From Acidobacteriota bacterium (GTDB lineage: Bacteria; Acidobacteriota; Terriglobia; Acidiferrales; UBA7541), in NCBI GenBank assembly GCA_003165465.1, contig PLUM01000010.1, positions 132,125-178,101 on the forward strand: a stretch of 45,977 nucleotides of DNA. The letters are read 5' to 3'. The translations under genes were made by a program, and so were the position numbers. The notes beneath the pieces were generated by a model. It made no database searches, was not told where the DNA came from, and worked only from the letters and a program-made list of their open reading frames with translations. Of this stretch, positions 1-8,676 are shown piece by piece; position 1 is the stretch's first letter, and the number at the start of each line of letters is the position of its first letter.

Positions 1-431
1 GCCAGCGCCAGGCGCTGCTTCTGCCCGCCGGAGAGGTGGGAGTAGAAGGCGTTGCGCTTTTCCTCGAGGCCGAAGCGCGCCAGCAATTCGTTTGTCCCGC
101 GCCGGCGCGGATAGAAGCTGCCGAAAAGGTCGAGGGCCTCGCGGACGCGCATTTTGTCGGGCAGGGCGGTGGATTGCAGCGCCGCGCCGATGACGTACTT
201 GAATTCCGCGCCGCTCGTCTGAGGATCGAGGCCGCAAACACTGACGCTGCCGCTGTCGGGAGTCCGCAGCCCTTCGAGAATTTCGACTGTACTGGTTTTT
301 CCTGCGCCATTCGGTCCCAGCAGGCCAAAGACTTCACCCTCATTAACGGAGAAACTCACCCCGCGCAGCGCTTCCACGTCGCCGTAACGCTTGGTTAGGT
401 TGTTAACTTCAATGGTTGCCCCAGTCAGCAT
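1..431 (-). CDS. ABC transporter ATP-binding protein (C-terminal part outside the window)
   Basis: Reading leftward from ATG at 429-431, the frame is open to the window edge, giving about 143 residues of an ABC ATPase. The start MLTGATIEVNNLTKRYGDVE is typical of the family. The Walker A motif is GPNGAGKT and the signature is LSGGQKQR; Walker B lies beyond the edge. The style (EALRG, LEGLRTPDSG, then FGSFYPRR) fits the ABC-2/DrrA-like exporters that pair with a separate membrane permease, which would lie further left. The substrate cannot be told. It is transcribed away from the cytochrome c gene, so the gap 432-645 probably holds divergent promoters. Confidence 0.9.
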   Translation of the reverse strand, partial: MLTGATIEVNNLTKRYGDVEALRGVSFSVNEGEVFGLLGPNGAGKTSTVEILEGLRTPDSGSVSVCGLDPQTSGAEFKYVIGAALQSTALPDKMRVREALDLFGSFYPRRRGTNELLARFGLEEKRNAFYSHLSGGQKQRLAL

Positions 432-645
432 GAACCTCTATCTATAACACAATCCGCTCAGGTGGCGCGAACCGCAACGGCGCGCCCTGCTGCGCCCCGC
501 GAAAATCCCCGGGCGAAATCCCCGGACATGACGTGGATCGGCTGTACGGATTTGCGGAAAAACTATAAGCTTTGTGTTGAGCGGAGCGTGGGGCGGGTTC
601 GAGCGCGGCGCGTCCTCGCGATATTCCAAATTCAAGGGGGAATCG

Positions 646-1065
646 ATGTCGAGGCCTGGGGCGGTCCTGTGCGTGTTTTTATTTGTGGGAATCATTGGCT
701 GCAATGGAAAACCGGCGGCGGAAACTAAAATCCCCCAGGAAGAAGTCGACCGCAAGAATCCAGTCCCATCGAATGCCGCTTCCATCGCGGAAGGCCAGCG
801 GCTGTATGGCGCCACCGATTGCGCTCTTTGCCATGGCAAGGAGGGAGGAGGACGAGGCGTGCTGGCCAAGGACGTCAACATGAACACGCACGATTGGCGG
901 AAGCCCGAATCCCTCGCGCATTTCACCGATGGCGAACTTTCCTACCTCATTCTGAAGGGCAAGGGCCGAATGCCCGGCTACGAAAGCAGGGAAACTCCCG
1001 AGCAGGTCTGGCAGATCGTCAACTATATGCGCTCGATGCCTGTGGGCGGCGCGCCCAAGTCTTAG
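646..1065 (+). CDS. Small c-type cytochrome, predicted lipoprotein
   Basis: This 139-residue protein has a short signal sequence ending in a lipobox-like FVGIIGC, so it is probably lipid-anchored after export. One haem-binding motif, CALCH, lies about residue 63, and a downstream Met in GRMPGYE is a plausible second axial ligand, as in class I cytochromes (family knowledge). The C-terminal helix QVWQIVNYMRSM is typical of Cytochrome_CBB3/C domains. I chose ATG 646 over an upstream in-frame start at 574 because AAGGGGGA lies at the right distance and the signal sequence then begins at residue 1. Its electron partner is not in the window; a link to glycolate oxidation is possible but unproven. 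Confidence 0.85.
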   Translation: MSRPGAVLCVFLFVGIIGCNGKPAAETKIPQEEVDRKNPVPSNAASIAEGQRLYGATDCALCHGKEGGGRGVLAKDVNMNTHDWRKPESLAHFTDGELSYLILKGKGRMPGYESRETPEQVWQIVNYMRSMPVGGAPKS

Positions 1066-1136
1066 CGTGCATTTCTTGCGAATTCTTAATGGATTTGCCT
1101 GCTTGATGGATCGCATGGCGTTTCGGCGCGGATATG

Positions 1137-1174
1137 TTTTCAGTGGCACAGGCTTCAGCCTGTGCCACTGAAAA
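1137..1174. repeat. Perfect extragenic palindrome between convergent genes
   Basis: An 18-bp perfect inverted repeat with a 2-nt centre (TTTTCAGTGGCACAGGCT / tc / its complement) lies between the cytochrome c gene and the convergent glycerate kinase gene. The core matches the arms of the palindrome at 2585-2666. It could act as a bidirectional transcript-end hairpin, though no extra T-run follows it. Confidence 0.8.
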
Positions 1175-1238
1175 GCACCCGCAGCGCGATCAGCCGACAA
1201 TCGTTTTTTCCAATGCCACGCTGAACGCTGGAGTGGGA

Positions 1239-2570
1239 TTACTCCGCAAGAAGAATTCGCAGGTCGCGCAGATTGTTTCCTGTGGGGCCGGTTTCGATTG
1301 TGTCGCCCAGCGCGTGGAAAAATGCGTAGGAATCGCTGCGCTGAAAATAATCAGCGGGATCGAGCCCCAGGGATTGCGCGCGAGCCAATGTTTCTCCGTC
1401 CGCGATGGCGCCTGCCGCGGGGCTCGATCCGTCGACGCCGTCGGTGCCCGCGCTGAGCACGGCAATTTTTCGGCCTGCGATTTTTTTCACGGCATCGAGC
1501 GCGAACGCCAGGTTTCTGCCGCCGATGCCGTTGCCCGTCACGGGTGAACTCACTTCTCCATCCGCAATCACGGCCACACGCTTCCCGGGATTCGCCTTCT
1601 TGAGTGTGCCGAGCTGCTCCAGTAGAAAATCCACGGCCTTTTCCACCGGCCAATTATCCGTGGTGTTGTCGCATACGGTGACGAACTCCGCCGATTCCGA
1701 GGCGCGGCGCGCGAAATGAAACAAGTCATCCTGTCCAAGCAGAATCTGAAATGAGGAGCGACGCGCGTCAAACGCTGGGTCTCCCGCCTTCGGAGTTTCC
1801 TGGATGGATTCGGGATGCTCGAAGCGCGCGCGAATGTTCGGCGGCAGCTTCGAAAGCAATTCGTAGCGGCGGACCACGCCACACGCGTCTGAAACCGTGG
1901 TCGGATCGGGCAGCGTCGGGCCCGACGCCAGAGCCGACTCCTGGCCTTCGGGCACGTCGGTGACGGCGAGCGTAATCTTCATCGCGGACCCCGCGGCGAT
2001 GGCCAGTCGGCCGCCCTTCACGGCGGAGAGATGTTTCCTCACCGCATTGATTTCATCGATGGATGCGCCGCAGGTGACCAGGGCGCGATGCAGCGCCTGC
2101 ATGTCTTCCAACGTGATGCCGGGGGCGGGCGGAATATCGAGCGGAAGCTCGACGAGCGCCGATCCTCCGCCGGATAAGAGAAAGAAAACCAGTGTCCGTT
2201 CGTTCGCGGCGGCGAGCAAATCGAGAATTGTCCGCGCCGCCGCGAAACTTCCTTCGTTCGGAACAGGGTGTCCTGCAACCATCGCGCGAAAACCTTGCGG
2301 CAAGCCGGAAGCGGCGGTTGGGGCAACCACGATCCCTTCGGCGCGGAAATCCGGGGAAAACGATTCGGCAAGTCCGCGGGTCATCGCCGCGGAAGCCTTG
2401 CCGATGGCGATGGCGCAAATGCGTTCGAACGCGGAAAGATCGACGGGCGCTCCATTTACCAGAATTCGCGAGCCCTCGCGGCTTAGCTTGCGGCGCATCG
2501 TCCTGGGAATATCGATCGCCGCAAGCGTTTCGTGAAACATTCCCAGCGCGATTTGTTTCAGATTGGCCAT
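1239..2570 (-). CDS. Glycerate 2-kinase, class II (DUF4147/MOFRL family)
   Basis: This 443-residue protein matches the full length of GckA/TtuD-type kinases, which phosphorylate D-glycerate to 2-phosphoglycerate in the cytoplasm (family knowledge). The N-terminal DUF4147 part has AIGKASAAMTRG with the family's conserved Lys, and a Gly-rich FFLLSGGGSALVELP segment. The C-terminal MOFRL domain, from about residue 330, has GIGGRNLAFALD, SAGTDGVDGSSPAAGA and TGPTGNNLRDL. It is followed in the pathway sense by GlcG and a glyoxylate/hydroxypyruvate reductase on the same strand, so glycerate made from C2 acids would enter lower glycolysis here. The start lacks a clear Shine-Dalgarno; a second Met at residue 11 is possible. 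Confidence 0.93.
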   Translation of the reverse strand: MANLKQIALGMFHETLAAIDIPRTMRRKLSREGSRILVNGAPVDLSAFERICAIAIGKASAAMTRGLAESFSPDFRAEGIVVAPTAASGLPQGFRAMVAGHPVPNEGSFAAARTILDLLAAANERTLVFFLLSGGGSALVELPLDIPPAPGITLEDMQALHRALVTCGASIDEINAVRKHLSAVKGGRLAIAAGSAMKITLAVTDVPEGQESALASGPTLPDPTTVSDACGVVRRYELLSKLPPNIRARFEHPESIQETPKAGDPAFDARRSSFQILLGQDDLFHFARRASESAEFVTVCDNTTDNWPVEKAVDFLLEQLGTLKKANPGKRVAVIADGEVSSPVTGNGIGGRNLAFALDAVKKIAGRKIAVLSAGTDGVDGSSPAAGAIADGETLARAQSLGLDPADYFQRSDSYAFFHALGDTIETGPTGNNLRDLRILLAE

Positions 2571-2584
2571 TCGGTTTTGGAGTT

Positions 2585-2666
2585 GGTGGCACAGGCTTCA
2601 GCCTGTGTGGTTTTGATTTGCGCCACGTCAAAGTCAGGAGAACACAGGCTGAAGCCTGTGCTACTA
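2585..2666. repeat. Extragenic palindrome, CACAGGCTTCAGCCTGTG type
   Basis: Two hairpin-forming arms (GGCACAGGCTTCAGCCTGTG near 2587 and CACAGGCTGAAGCCTGTG at 2643-2660) face each other across about 35 bp. The right edge, ctacta, abuts the stop codon of the glcG-like gene. It shares its core with 1137-1174. Confidence 0.75.
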
Positions 2667-2670
2667 GAAA

Positions 2671-3105
2671 CTATCCTTTCGCAAACGCGGCCACGCCCGC
2701 GTGCGCCACTTCCGTGTCTTCATCCTCGCTGCCCGCGCTCACGCCAATCGCTCCCACGCATTGGCCATTCGCTTCGAGCGGGAGTCCGCCGCGGATCGGC
2801 GTTTGATTTGCGCGGCTGGCAATCGCCAGCCCCAGGGACAAGAGAATGTTCACCTCGTCGCCGCTGCGCACGGGACCGGTGGCCTGCCGCCGAATGGCCG
2901 CCGCGTGCGCTTTATTGAGCGCGATGTCGATCGAGGAAAGTTTCGCGCCGTCCATGCGTGCGAATGCCATTATGTAGCCGCCATCGTCCACGACGGCGAT
3001 ATTCATGGGCACGCCCATGCGCGCGGCTTGAGCCTTGGCCGCGGCCAATACGGCTTCGGCGCCTTCGAGCGTGAGTTTCGGATGATTGAGCGATACGTAT
3101 GCCAT
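2671..3105 (-). CDS. glcG: GlcG/HbpS family protein (DUF336)
   Basis: This 144-residue protein is typical for the GlcG/HbpS family in length and layout: LTLEGAEAVLAAAKAQAARM, then VDDGGYIMAFARMDGA, SIDIALNKAHAA, GLPL and GAIGVSAGSEDEDTEVAHAG. HbpS-type members bind haem. GlcG is encoded in glycolate operons but its biochemical role is unclear (family knowledge). A strong ribosome site (AAGGAG, 5-nt spacing) fixes the ATG. It lies between the reductase gene and the glycerate kinase gene on the minus strand, with palindromic repeats on both sides, so co-transcription is plausible but the hairpins may split the messages. Confidence 0.9.
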   Translation of the reverse strand: MAYVSLNHPKLTLEGAEAVLAAAKAQAARMGVPMNIAVVDDGGYIMAFARMDGAKLSSIDIALNKAHAAAIRRQATGPVRSGDEVNILLSLGLAIASRANQTPIRGGLPLEANGQCVGAIGVSAGSEDEDTEVAHAGVAAFAKG

Positions 3106-3144
3106 TTGTTCTCCTTATAAATAAAAAATCGAGTAGTGCGTTCT

Positions 3145-3232
3145 GGCATTTAGTAGCGCGGGCTTTAGCCTGCGGGGTTTAATCCCAGTAAGAACGAAAC
3201 CCCGCAGGCTAAAGCCCGCGCTACTAAATGCC
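3145..3232. repeat. Very long perfect palindrome (36-bp arms), overlaps a gene end
   Basis: Arms 3145-3180 and 3197-3232 are exact reverse complements over 36 bp, separated by 16 bp. The core is TAGTAGCGCGGGCTTTAGCC. The right arm supplies the final codons (Gly-Ile) and the TAG stop of the minus-strand reductase gene. It belongs in style with the palindromes at 2585-2666 and 4324-4407. Confidence 0.9.
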
Positions 3233-4228
3233 AAGGCGCAGCACGTCCGGGTTGAGTATCGTTGGCGGACGTTTTCCATCGAAGAACGCGATTGCGTTCT
3301 CGACCGCGATCAGCGCCATTTTCGTGCGCGTTTCCACCGACGCCGACCCAAGATGCGGCGCGAGAACGACGTTGTCGCGGCGCAAGCCGTCGGGAATGAT
3401 TGGTTCACGCTCGAACACATCGAGCGCCGCGCCGGCGATGACGCCTCGCTCGAGAGCGTCGATCAGCGCCGTTTCCTGCACCACAGGGCCGCGCGTGGTA
3501 TTGATCAGGAACGCCGTCCGCTTCATCCGCGCAAGTTCCGCGGGCCCAACCAATCCTCGCGTGGCGTCATTGAGCGGAACGTGAAGAGACAGAAAATCTG
3601 CCTGCTCGAATACCTGGTCCCGCGACATGTACTCGGCATGCAGTTCTTTCTCGATCTCGGGCGCGGCAGGTTTCGTGCTGTTGTAAATAATATTCATTTG
3701 GAATCCCGATGCTCTCCGCGCTACCGCACGCCCGATGCGGCCGAGCCCGATGATCCCCAGCGTCTTGCCCCACACGTCGGTGCCGCAAAGCTGGTCCAGG
3801 TTCCATTTCGTCCAGGCTCCCGAGCGCGCCATGCGATCGCCCTCGACGAGGCGGCGCGCGACGGCCATCAGCAGCGTCCATGTGAAATCGGCGGTCGTTT
3901 CGTCCAGCACGCCGGGCGTGTTGGTCACGGCAATTTTTCGCGCGGTACACGCGGGAACGTCGATATTGTCGAAGCCGACCGCCACGTTCGCCACGATTCG
4001 CAGATTCGGTCCCGCCGCGTCCAGCAGCTCGGCGTCAATTTTTTCGGTGAGCAGGGAAATGAGTGCGTTCTTGCCCGAAACGAGCTTCAATAATTCCGGC
4101 CGGGGCGGGCGCTCGTTTCCTGTCCAGTATTCGACGTCAAAATGTTCCGCGAGTTTCTTGCGCGGCTCGTCGAACAAGACATGCGTAGAAAATAATTGCG
4201 GTTTGCCCACCCGTCGCCTCTGCGCCAT
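3224..4228 (-). CDS. gyaR: Glyoxylate/hydroxypyruvate reductase (D-2-hydroxyacid dehydrogenase)
   Basis: This 334-residue NAD(P)-dependent D-2-hydroxyacid dehydrogenase belongs to the GyaR/GhrB group, which reduces glyoxylate to glycolate or hydroxypyruvate to glycerate. The Rossmann motif is GLGRIGRAVARRASGF. The catalytic triad is visible as Arg in NTTRGPVV, Glu in DVFEREP and His in APHLGSAS; VAVGFDNIDVPA is typical of the group. I prefer ATG 4228 (after GAGG) to an upstream in-frame start at 4267, whose extra 13 residues do not resemble the family. The last codons and stop lie inside a 36-bp palindrome arm. The neighbours (glycerate kinase, GlcG, GlcDEF) support a role in glycolate/glyoxylate use. 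Preference for glyoxylate over other oxoacids is inferred. Confidence 0.9.
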   Translation of the reverse strand: MAQRRRVGKPQLFSTHVLFDEPRKKLAEHFDVEYWTGNERPPRPELLKLVSGKNALISLLTEKIDAELLDAAGPNLRIVANVAVGFDNIDVPACTARKIAVTNTPGVLDETTADFTWTLLMAVARRLVEGDRMARSGAWTKWNLDQLCGTDVWGKTLGIIGLGRIGRAVARRASGFQMNIIYNSTKPAAPEIEKELHAEYMSRDQVFEQADFLSLHVPLNDATRGLVGPAELARMKRTAFLINTTRGPVVQETALIDALERGVIAGAALDVFEREPIIPDGLRRDNVVLAPHLGSASVETRTKMALIAVENAIAFFDGKRPPTILNPDVLRLGI

Positions 4229-4323
4229 TACCTCTGCGATTGAAGAACAACTTGGGGAGATTAACACAAACTCGAGGAGAAGGTTCCTTCAGAGGAAGCG
4301 ACTCAGTTTGAGACTCGCGCTTG

Positions 4324-4407
4324 TTTTAGTAGCGCCGGTGTCTCGCCGGCGGTTTCACGCCGCGACACGGGCACAAACCCGCCGGCGAGACGCCGGCGCT
4401 ACTAAAA
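4324..4407. repeat. Extragenic palindrome, TAGTAGCGCCGG type
   Basis: Arms of about 32 bp (left TTTTAGTAGCGCCGG..., right ending CCGGCGCTACTAAAA) pair with one mismatch and one bulge around about 20 bp. It has the same TAGTAGC/GCTACTA ends as 3145-3232 but a different core (GTCTCGCCGGCGG). It lies in the divergent gap before glcD. Confidence 0.85.
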
Positions 4408-4468
4408 CCAAAACATCCGAATAATAAGGTATATCTGAAAATGAGTGAGTGCTCCGGCAGAGCGCGCG

Positions 4469-4498
4469 TTGACTCTCCCCGAAGCCACGGACTATAGT
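4469..4498 (+). promoter_or_regulatory. Sigma-70-type promoter for glcDEF
   Basis: TTGACT (4469-4474) and TATAGT (4493-4498) are separated by 18 bp; each hexamer matches the consensus at five of six positions. Transcription would begin near 4505, leaving a short leader before the glcD ATG at 4528. Confidence 0.65.
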
Positions 4499-4527
4499 GA
4501 CCGAAGGATCTAAAAATACTTTAGACG

Positions 4528-5961
4528 ATGCAACCGCAACTCATCCGCGAACTCGTCACGCTCCTCGGCCCGCAGGCGGTCTTGTCCTTGCCCGAGGATT
4601 TGATGCTGTACGAATACGATGGATCGGTGGACCTCGGCTCTCCCCAATGCGTTGTTTTTCCTGCTTCCGCGCGCGACGTGTCGGAAATCGTTCGCCTGGC
4701 GAACCGCTATGAAACTCCGATCGTGGGGCGCGGCGCGGGCACGGGACTTTCCGGTGGAGCGATTGCGCGCAGCGGCGGCATCGTGATCGTCTTCTCGCGC
4801 ATGAACCGCATTCTGGAAATCGACGAAGCAAATCTTCGCGCGGTCGTTCAGCCGGGCGTCGTGAATCTCGATCTGTCCCGCGCCGTCGAGCATCTGGGCC
4901 TGTACTTCGCGCCCGATCCTTCGAGCCAGAAGGCGTGCACCATCGGCGGAAATGTTGCCGAGAATTCCGGAGGGCCGCACACGCTGGCCTACGGCGTGAC
5001 GGCCAATCACGTCACGGGCCTGGAACTGGTTCTGCCCGACGGCGAAATTGTCCGGATCGGCGGTAAGTGCATCGAGACTTCGGGCTACGATCTGGCCGGC
5101 CTGTTCGTCGGGTCCGAAGGAACGCTCGCTCTGGTCACGGAAATCACCGTGCGGCTGATGCGCAAGCCGGAAGCGGTCAAAACGCTGCTGGCGGTGTACG
5201 ACACGCTCAACGACACGACCGAAGCCGTCGTCGAAATCACCGTGCGGGCGATTACTCCCGCCGCGTGCGAAATGCTGGATGGATTCACGCTGCGCGCGGT
5301 CGAGGATTACGTCCACGCGGGATTTCCGAAGGACTGCGCGGCGGTGTTGCTGATCGAGGTCGAGGGGCTGACCGAAGCCGTGGAGGCGCAGGCCGCCGAG
5401 ATCACCGAAGTCTGCCGCGAGCATCGCGCGCGCGAAGTGCGCGTTGCGCGCAACGACCAGGAACGCAACCTTTTGTGGAGAGGTCGCAAGGAAGCGTTTG
5501 GCGCGCTCGGGCGTCTTTCGCCCATGTACTACGTGCAGGACGGCGTCATCCCGCGCACGCGCCTTCCGGAAACGATCCGGCGCATCGAGGAAATCGCGCG
5601 TAAATACGATTTGCAGATCGGCAATATTTTTCACGCCGGCGACGGCAACCTGCACCCGCTCATCCTGTTCGACGAGCGGGATCGCGCGCAATTTGATCGC
5701 GTGGTCGCGGCGGGCGGAGAAATCATGCGCCATTGCGTCGAGGTGGGCGGCGCGCTCACCGGCGAGCACGGAATCGGCATGGAAAAGAACGAACTCATGC
5801 CGCTGATTTTCACGCCGGACGATCTCGCCCTGATGGAGCGCGTCCGCGCCGCGTTCAATCCCGATGGGCGATTGAATCCTGGCAAGGTTTTACCCATGGG
5901 CAAGGGTTGCGGAGAAATTCGCGTGCCTCGCGCGCCGGCCTCCGCGGCGATCCCCACATGA
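4528..5961 (+). CDS. glcD: Glycolate oxidase subunit GlcD (FAD-linked)
   Basis: This 477-residue protein matches GlcD, the FAD-binding catalytic subunit of the three-part glycolate dehydrogenase that oxidises glycolate to glyoxylate at the inner face of the membrane. The PCMH-type FAD fold has GRGAGTGLSGGAIA, NVAENSGGPHTLAYGVT and ETSGYDLAGLFVGSEGTLALV. The C-terminal FAD-oxidase domain has IFHAGDGNLHPLILFDERD and ALTGEHGIGMEKN. The ATG overlaps no other gene and has only a weak ribosome site, but a good promoter lies 30 bp upstream. The gene overlaps glcE by 4 bp (ATGA). A related D-lactate dehydrogenase function cannot be excluded by sequence alone; glcE and glcF downstream favour glycolate. 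Confidence 0.95.
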   Translation: MQPQLIRELVTLLGPQAVLSLPEDLMLYEYDGSVDLGSPQCVVFPASARDVSEIVRLANRYETPIVGRGAGTGLSGGAIARSGGIVIVFSRMNRILEIDEANLRAVVQPGVVNLDLSRAVEHLGLYFAPDPSSQKACTIGGNVAENSGGPHTLAYGVTANHVTGLELVLPDGEIVRIGGKCIETSGYDLAGLFVGSEGTLALVTEITVRLMRKPEAVKTLLAVYDTLNDTTEAVVEITVRAITPAACEMLDGFTLRAVEDYVHAGFPKDCAAVLLIEVEGLTEAVEAQAAEITEVCREHRAREVRVARNDQERNLLWRGRKEAFGALGRLSPMYYVQDGVIPRTRLPETIRRIEEIARKYDLQIGNIFHAGDGNLHPLILFDERDRAQFDRVVAAGGEIMRHCVEVGGALTGEHGIGMEKNELMPLIFTPDDLALMERVRAAFNPDGRLNPGKVLPMGKGCGEIRVPRAPASAAIPT

Positions 5962-7337
5962 GCCGGCCCGCGCAAATTTCCTTCACGCGTCTCGAAGAAA
6001 TCGCCGGTGGCGCGCACGTCGTGACGGACGCCGCTCAAATTGCCGCGCGCGAAGTGTGCGGCGCGCGCCCCGCCGCCATCGTCCGGCCCGCGGACGCCGC
6101 GCAGATTGCGGAGATTCTTCGTTTCGCCGCCGAGAATAAACTGGCCGTGATTCCCACGGGCGGCGGCACAAAACTCGGGATCGGCGCGCCGCCCGCGCGC
6201 TATGACATTGCCCTCGATCTCTCCCGGATGAATCGCGTGCTCGCCTACGATCCCCAGGACTTGACGCTTGGAGTCGAGCCGGGCGTGCGCATCGAAGATT
6301 TACTGCGCACGCTGACGGAGAAAAAACAATTTCTGCCGCTTGCGGTTCCTTTTTCGGATCGCGCAACGATTGGCGGCATTGTCGCCGCGAATTCGAGTTC
6401 GCCGCTGCGCCACGCCTACGGCGCGGTTCGTGATTTCTGCCTAGGCATGGAATTTGTGACGGGAGCGGGCGCGCAGGCCAAGAGCGGCGGGCGCGTCGTG
6501 AAAAATGTGACGGGCTACGACCTGCACAAATTGCTGATCGGCTCACTGGGTACGCTCGCGGTTATCACGAGAATCAATTTCCGCACGTTTCCCATGCCTG
6601 CGGCGCAGGGCATGTTCACCGCGTCTTTTTCCTCGGCCGAGGCTGCTTTTGATTTCTGTCGCGTTGTTGCCCATTCCGTCCTTACGCCGCAGATGGTGGA
6701 AATCGCCGATCCGGGCGTCGCGCGGCTGCTATTTTCCGGTCCGCCTTCCGTTCGCATGGAACCGCAAACGTGGTGCGTATTGCTCGCAGCCGCGGGACAG
6801 CCCGCCGTCGTCGAGCGGCACGCGCGCGAACTGGGACGCCTGGCGAGCGCGGCGACCGCCGAGGAGTTCGTTTCGTTGAACGATACCGAAGCTCTTTCGG
6901 TCTTCACGCGAATTCGAGAATTTCCAAAATTAATTCTGGAAGCGGAGCCTGCCGCCGCGATTTTCCGCATTAGCGCCGTGCCCGGCGCGATGGCTCCCTT
7001 GCTCGGAACTCTGCGCGCGCTGGCGGCGCAAAATGGGCTCGACTTTGCCGCCCTCGCGCGAGCGTCCGGAATTCTATACGCCGCGTTTCTGCCGGGGGAG
7101 GGAAGTGCGAAACCCTCCGCGCCCTTGGCTGTGGCAATCCCCGAAGTATTTCGGGCGTGCGGCGTGCCGGAAGTGCGGGCTTCGGCCATGCTGGAATGGT
7201 GCCCGGCGGAAATAAAAACCAGTCCGGATGTCGTATGGGGAGCGCCACGTCCGGATTTTGCGCTGATGGGCCGCGTGAAACATTCTTTCGACCCGCAAAA
7301 TATCCTCGCGCCGGGGCGTTTCGCGGAAGGAATTTGA
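5958..7337 (+). CDS. glcE: Glycolate oxidase subunit GlcE (FAD-binding)
   Basis: This 459-residue protein is longer than E. coli GlcE, but its layout is clear: an N-terminal FAD-binding domain with IPTGGGTKLGIGAPP, LTLGVEPGVRIEDLL, AANSSSPLRHAYGAVRD and NVTGYDLHKLLIGSLGTLAV, and a C-terminal FDPQNILAPGRF. GlcE is needed with GlcD and GlcF for an active enzyme (family knowledge). I place the start at ATG 5958, which overlaps the glcD stop (ATGA) and implies translational coupling; an earlier in-frame start at 5733 would run through glcD. The gap to glcF is 4 bp. Confidence 0.93.
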   Translation: MSRPAQISFTRLEEIAGGAHVVTDAAQIAAREVCGARPAAIVRPADAAQIAEILRFAAENKLAVIPTGGGTKLGIGAPPARYDIALDLSRMNRVLAYDPQDLTLGVEPGVRIEDLLRTLTEKKQFLPLAVPFSDRATIGGIVAANSSSPLRHAYGAVRDFCLGMEFVTGAGAQAKSGGRVVKNVTGYDLHKLLIGSLGTLAVITRINFRTFPMPAAQGMFTASFSSAEAAFDFCRVVAHSVLTPQMVEIADPGVARLLFSGPPSVRMEPQTWCVLLAAAGQPAVVERHARELGRLASAATAEEFVSLNDTEALSVFTRIREFPKLILEAEPAAAIFRISAVPGAMAPLLGTLRALAAQNGLDFAALARASGILYAAFLPGEGSAKPSAPLAVAIPEVFRACGVPEVRASAMLEWCPAEIKTSPDVVWGAPRPDFALMGRVKHSFDPQNILAPGRFAEGI

Positions 7338-7341
7338 GGCC

Positions 7342-8676
7342 ATGACCGATCGAATCGCGAGCGTGGAACAAACTTCCGGACTGAAGCCGCACAGCGGATT
7401 TTCCGGCGCGGACATTCCCGCGTATGACGACTACGCGCACTGCGTTCATTGCGGCCTGTGCCTGAATTCCTGCCCCACATACAAACTTTGGGGCCTCGAA
7501 GCCGATTCTCCGCGCGGACGAATCCGCCAGATTGTGCTGGTCGATCAGGGCCGCCTGCCGCTGGGCGATTCCTTCGTGAAACATATCGACCAATGCCTCG
7601 ATTGCCGCGCGTGCGAGTCGGCGTGCCCCTCGGGCGTGGAGTACGGCAAGCTGGTGGAAGCGGCGCGCGCGCAGATCGAGCAAAATTACCGGCGTCCGTT
7701 TTTCTCGCGACTCGTGCGGGATTTCGTGTTTCGCGGACTGCTGCCTCACCCGAAGCGCATCGCCATCCTGGCGCGACTGCTCTATGTTTACCAGCGCTCC
7801 GGCCTTCAATGGCTCGCGCGCGCAACCGGCATTCTGCGCCTCGCCGGACTGGCAGACAGGGAAAAACTTTTGCCGCCGATCGATCGTGAGTTTTTCTTCT
7901 CGAAGCTCGGGCGCACATTTCCCGCCGTGGGACATCGGCGCGTTCGCGTGGCCTTGTTTGCCGGATGCGTCGCGCAGGTCAGTTTTTCGTCGCTGCATGA
8001 GGCGACCATTCGCGTTCTCACCGCGAACGGCTGCGAAGTCGTCGTCCCCGCCGGACAAACCTGCTGCGGCGCGCTCGCGTCGCACGCGGGCGTTCGCGAT
8101 GTGGCGCGGTCGCTCGCGCGGACGAACCTCGACATTTTCCTCGGCGAGGATTTCGACGCCGTGATCACGAACGCCGCGGGATGCGGATCGACGCTCAAGG
8201 AGTACGAGGATTTGTTCGCCGCCGGGACCGTGGAACACGATAAGGCTCATGCGTTCCGCCAGAAAATGCGGGACGTCACCGAATTCCTCGCCGACCTCGG
8301 ACTCTCGGCGCACCTTGCGGCGCTTCCGCTGCGCGTTACGTATCAGGATTCCTGCCATCTTCTGCACGGGCAAAAAATTCGCGAGGCCCCGCGCAAGCTG
8401 CTGCGCTCCATCCCTGGATTGGAACTCGTGGAAATGGCCATGGCGGATTATTGCTGCGGGTCGGCCGGCTCCTACAACGTCACCGAGACGCGAACGTCGC
8501 TCGCGCTGCTGGCGGAAAAGATGAAGCACGCACGCGCCACGAACGCGCCGGTGATCGTCACCGCGAATCCCGGATGCCTCTTGCAAATGCGCGCCGGGGC
8601 GGAAATTCACTCCACGGGGCAGGAAGTTTTGCACGTGATCGAATTGCTGGATCGTGCGCTGGCGAAGAATTCCTGA
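7342..8676 (+). CDS. glcF: Glycolate oxidase iron-sulfur subunit GlcF
   Basis: This 444-residue protein has two 4Fe-4S motifs near the N-terminus (CVHCGLCLNSCP and CLDCRACESACP) and two CCG (DUF3483-like) blocks in the C-terminal half, CCGALASHAG and CCGSAGSYN. This is the standard GlcF layout. It passes electrons from the flavin subunits to the quinone pool (family knowledge). It begins 4 bp after glcE. A hairpin with a T-run at 8760-8790 ends the operon. Confidence 0.95.
   Translation: MTDRIASVEQTSGLKPHSGFSGADIPAYDDYAHCVHCGLCLNSCPTYKLWGLEADSPRGRIRQIVLVDQGRLPLGDSFVKHIDQCLDCRACESACPSGVEYGKLVEAARAQIEQNYRRPFFSRLVRDFVFRGLLPHPKRIAILARLLYVYQRSGLQWLARATGILRLAGLADREKLLPPIDREFFFSKLGRTFPAVGHRRVRVALFAGCVAQVSFSSLHEATIRVLTANGCEVVVPAGQTCCGALASHAGVRDVARSLARTNLDIFLGEDFDAVITNAAGCGSTLKEYEDLFAAGTVEHDKAHAFRQKMRDVTEFLADLGLSAHLAALPLRVTYQDSCHLLHGQKIREAPRKLLRSIPGLELVEMAMADYCCGSAGSYNVTETRTSLALLAEKMKHARATNAPVIVTANPGCLLQMRAGAEIHSTGQEVLHVIELLDRALAKNS

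Noticed and set aside
4510..5769. 419-codon minus-strand frame opposite glcD
   Set aside because: It is a GC-driven shadow frame; the plus strand encodes an intact GlcD with all motifs.
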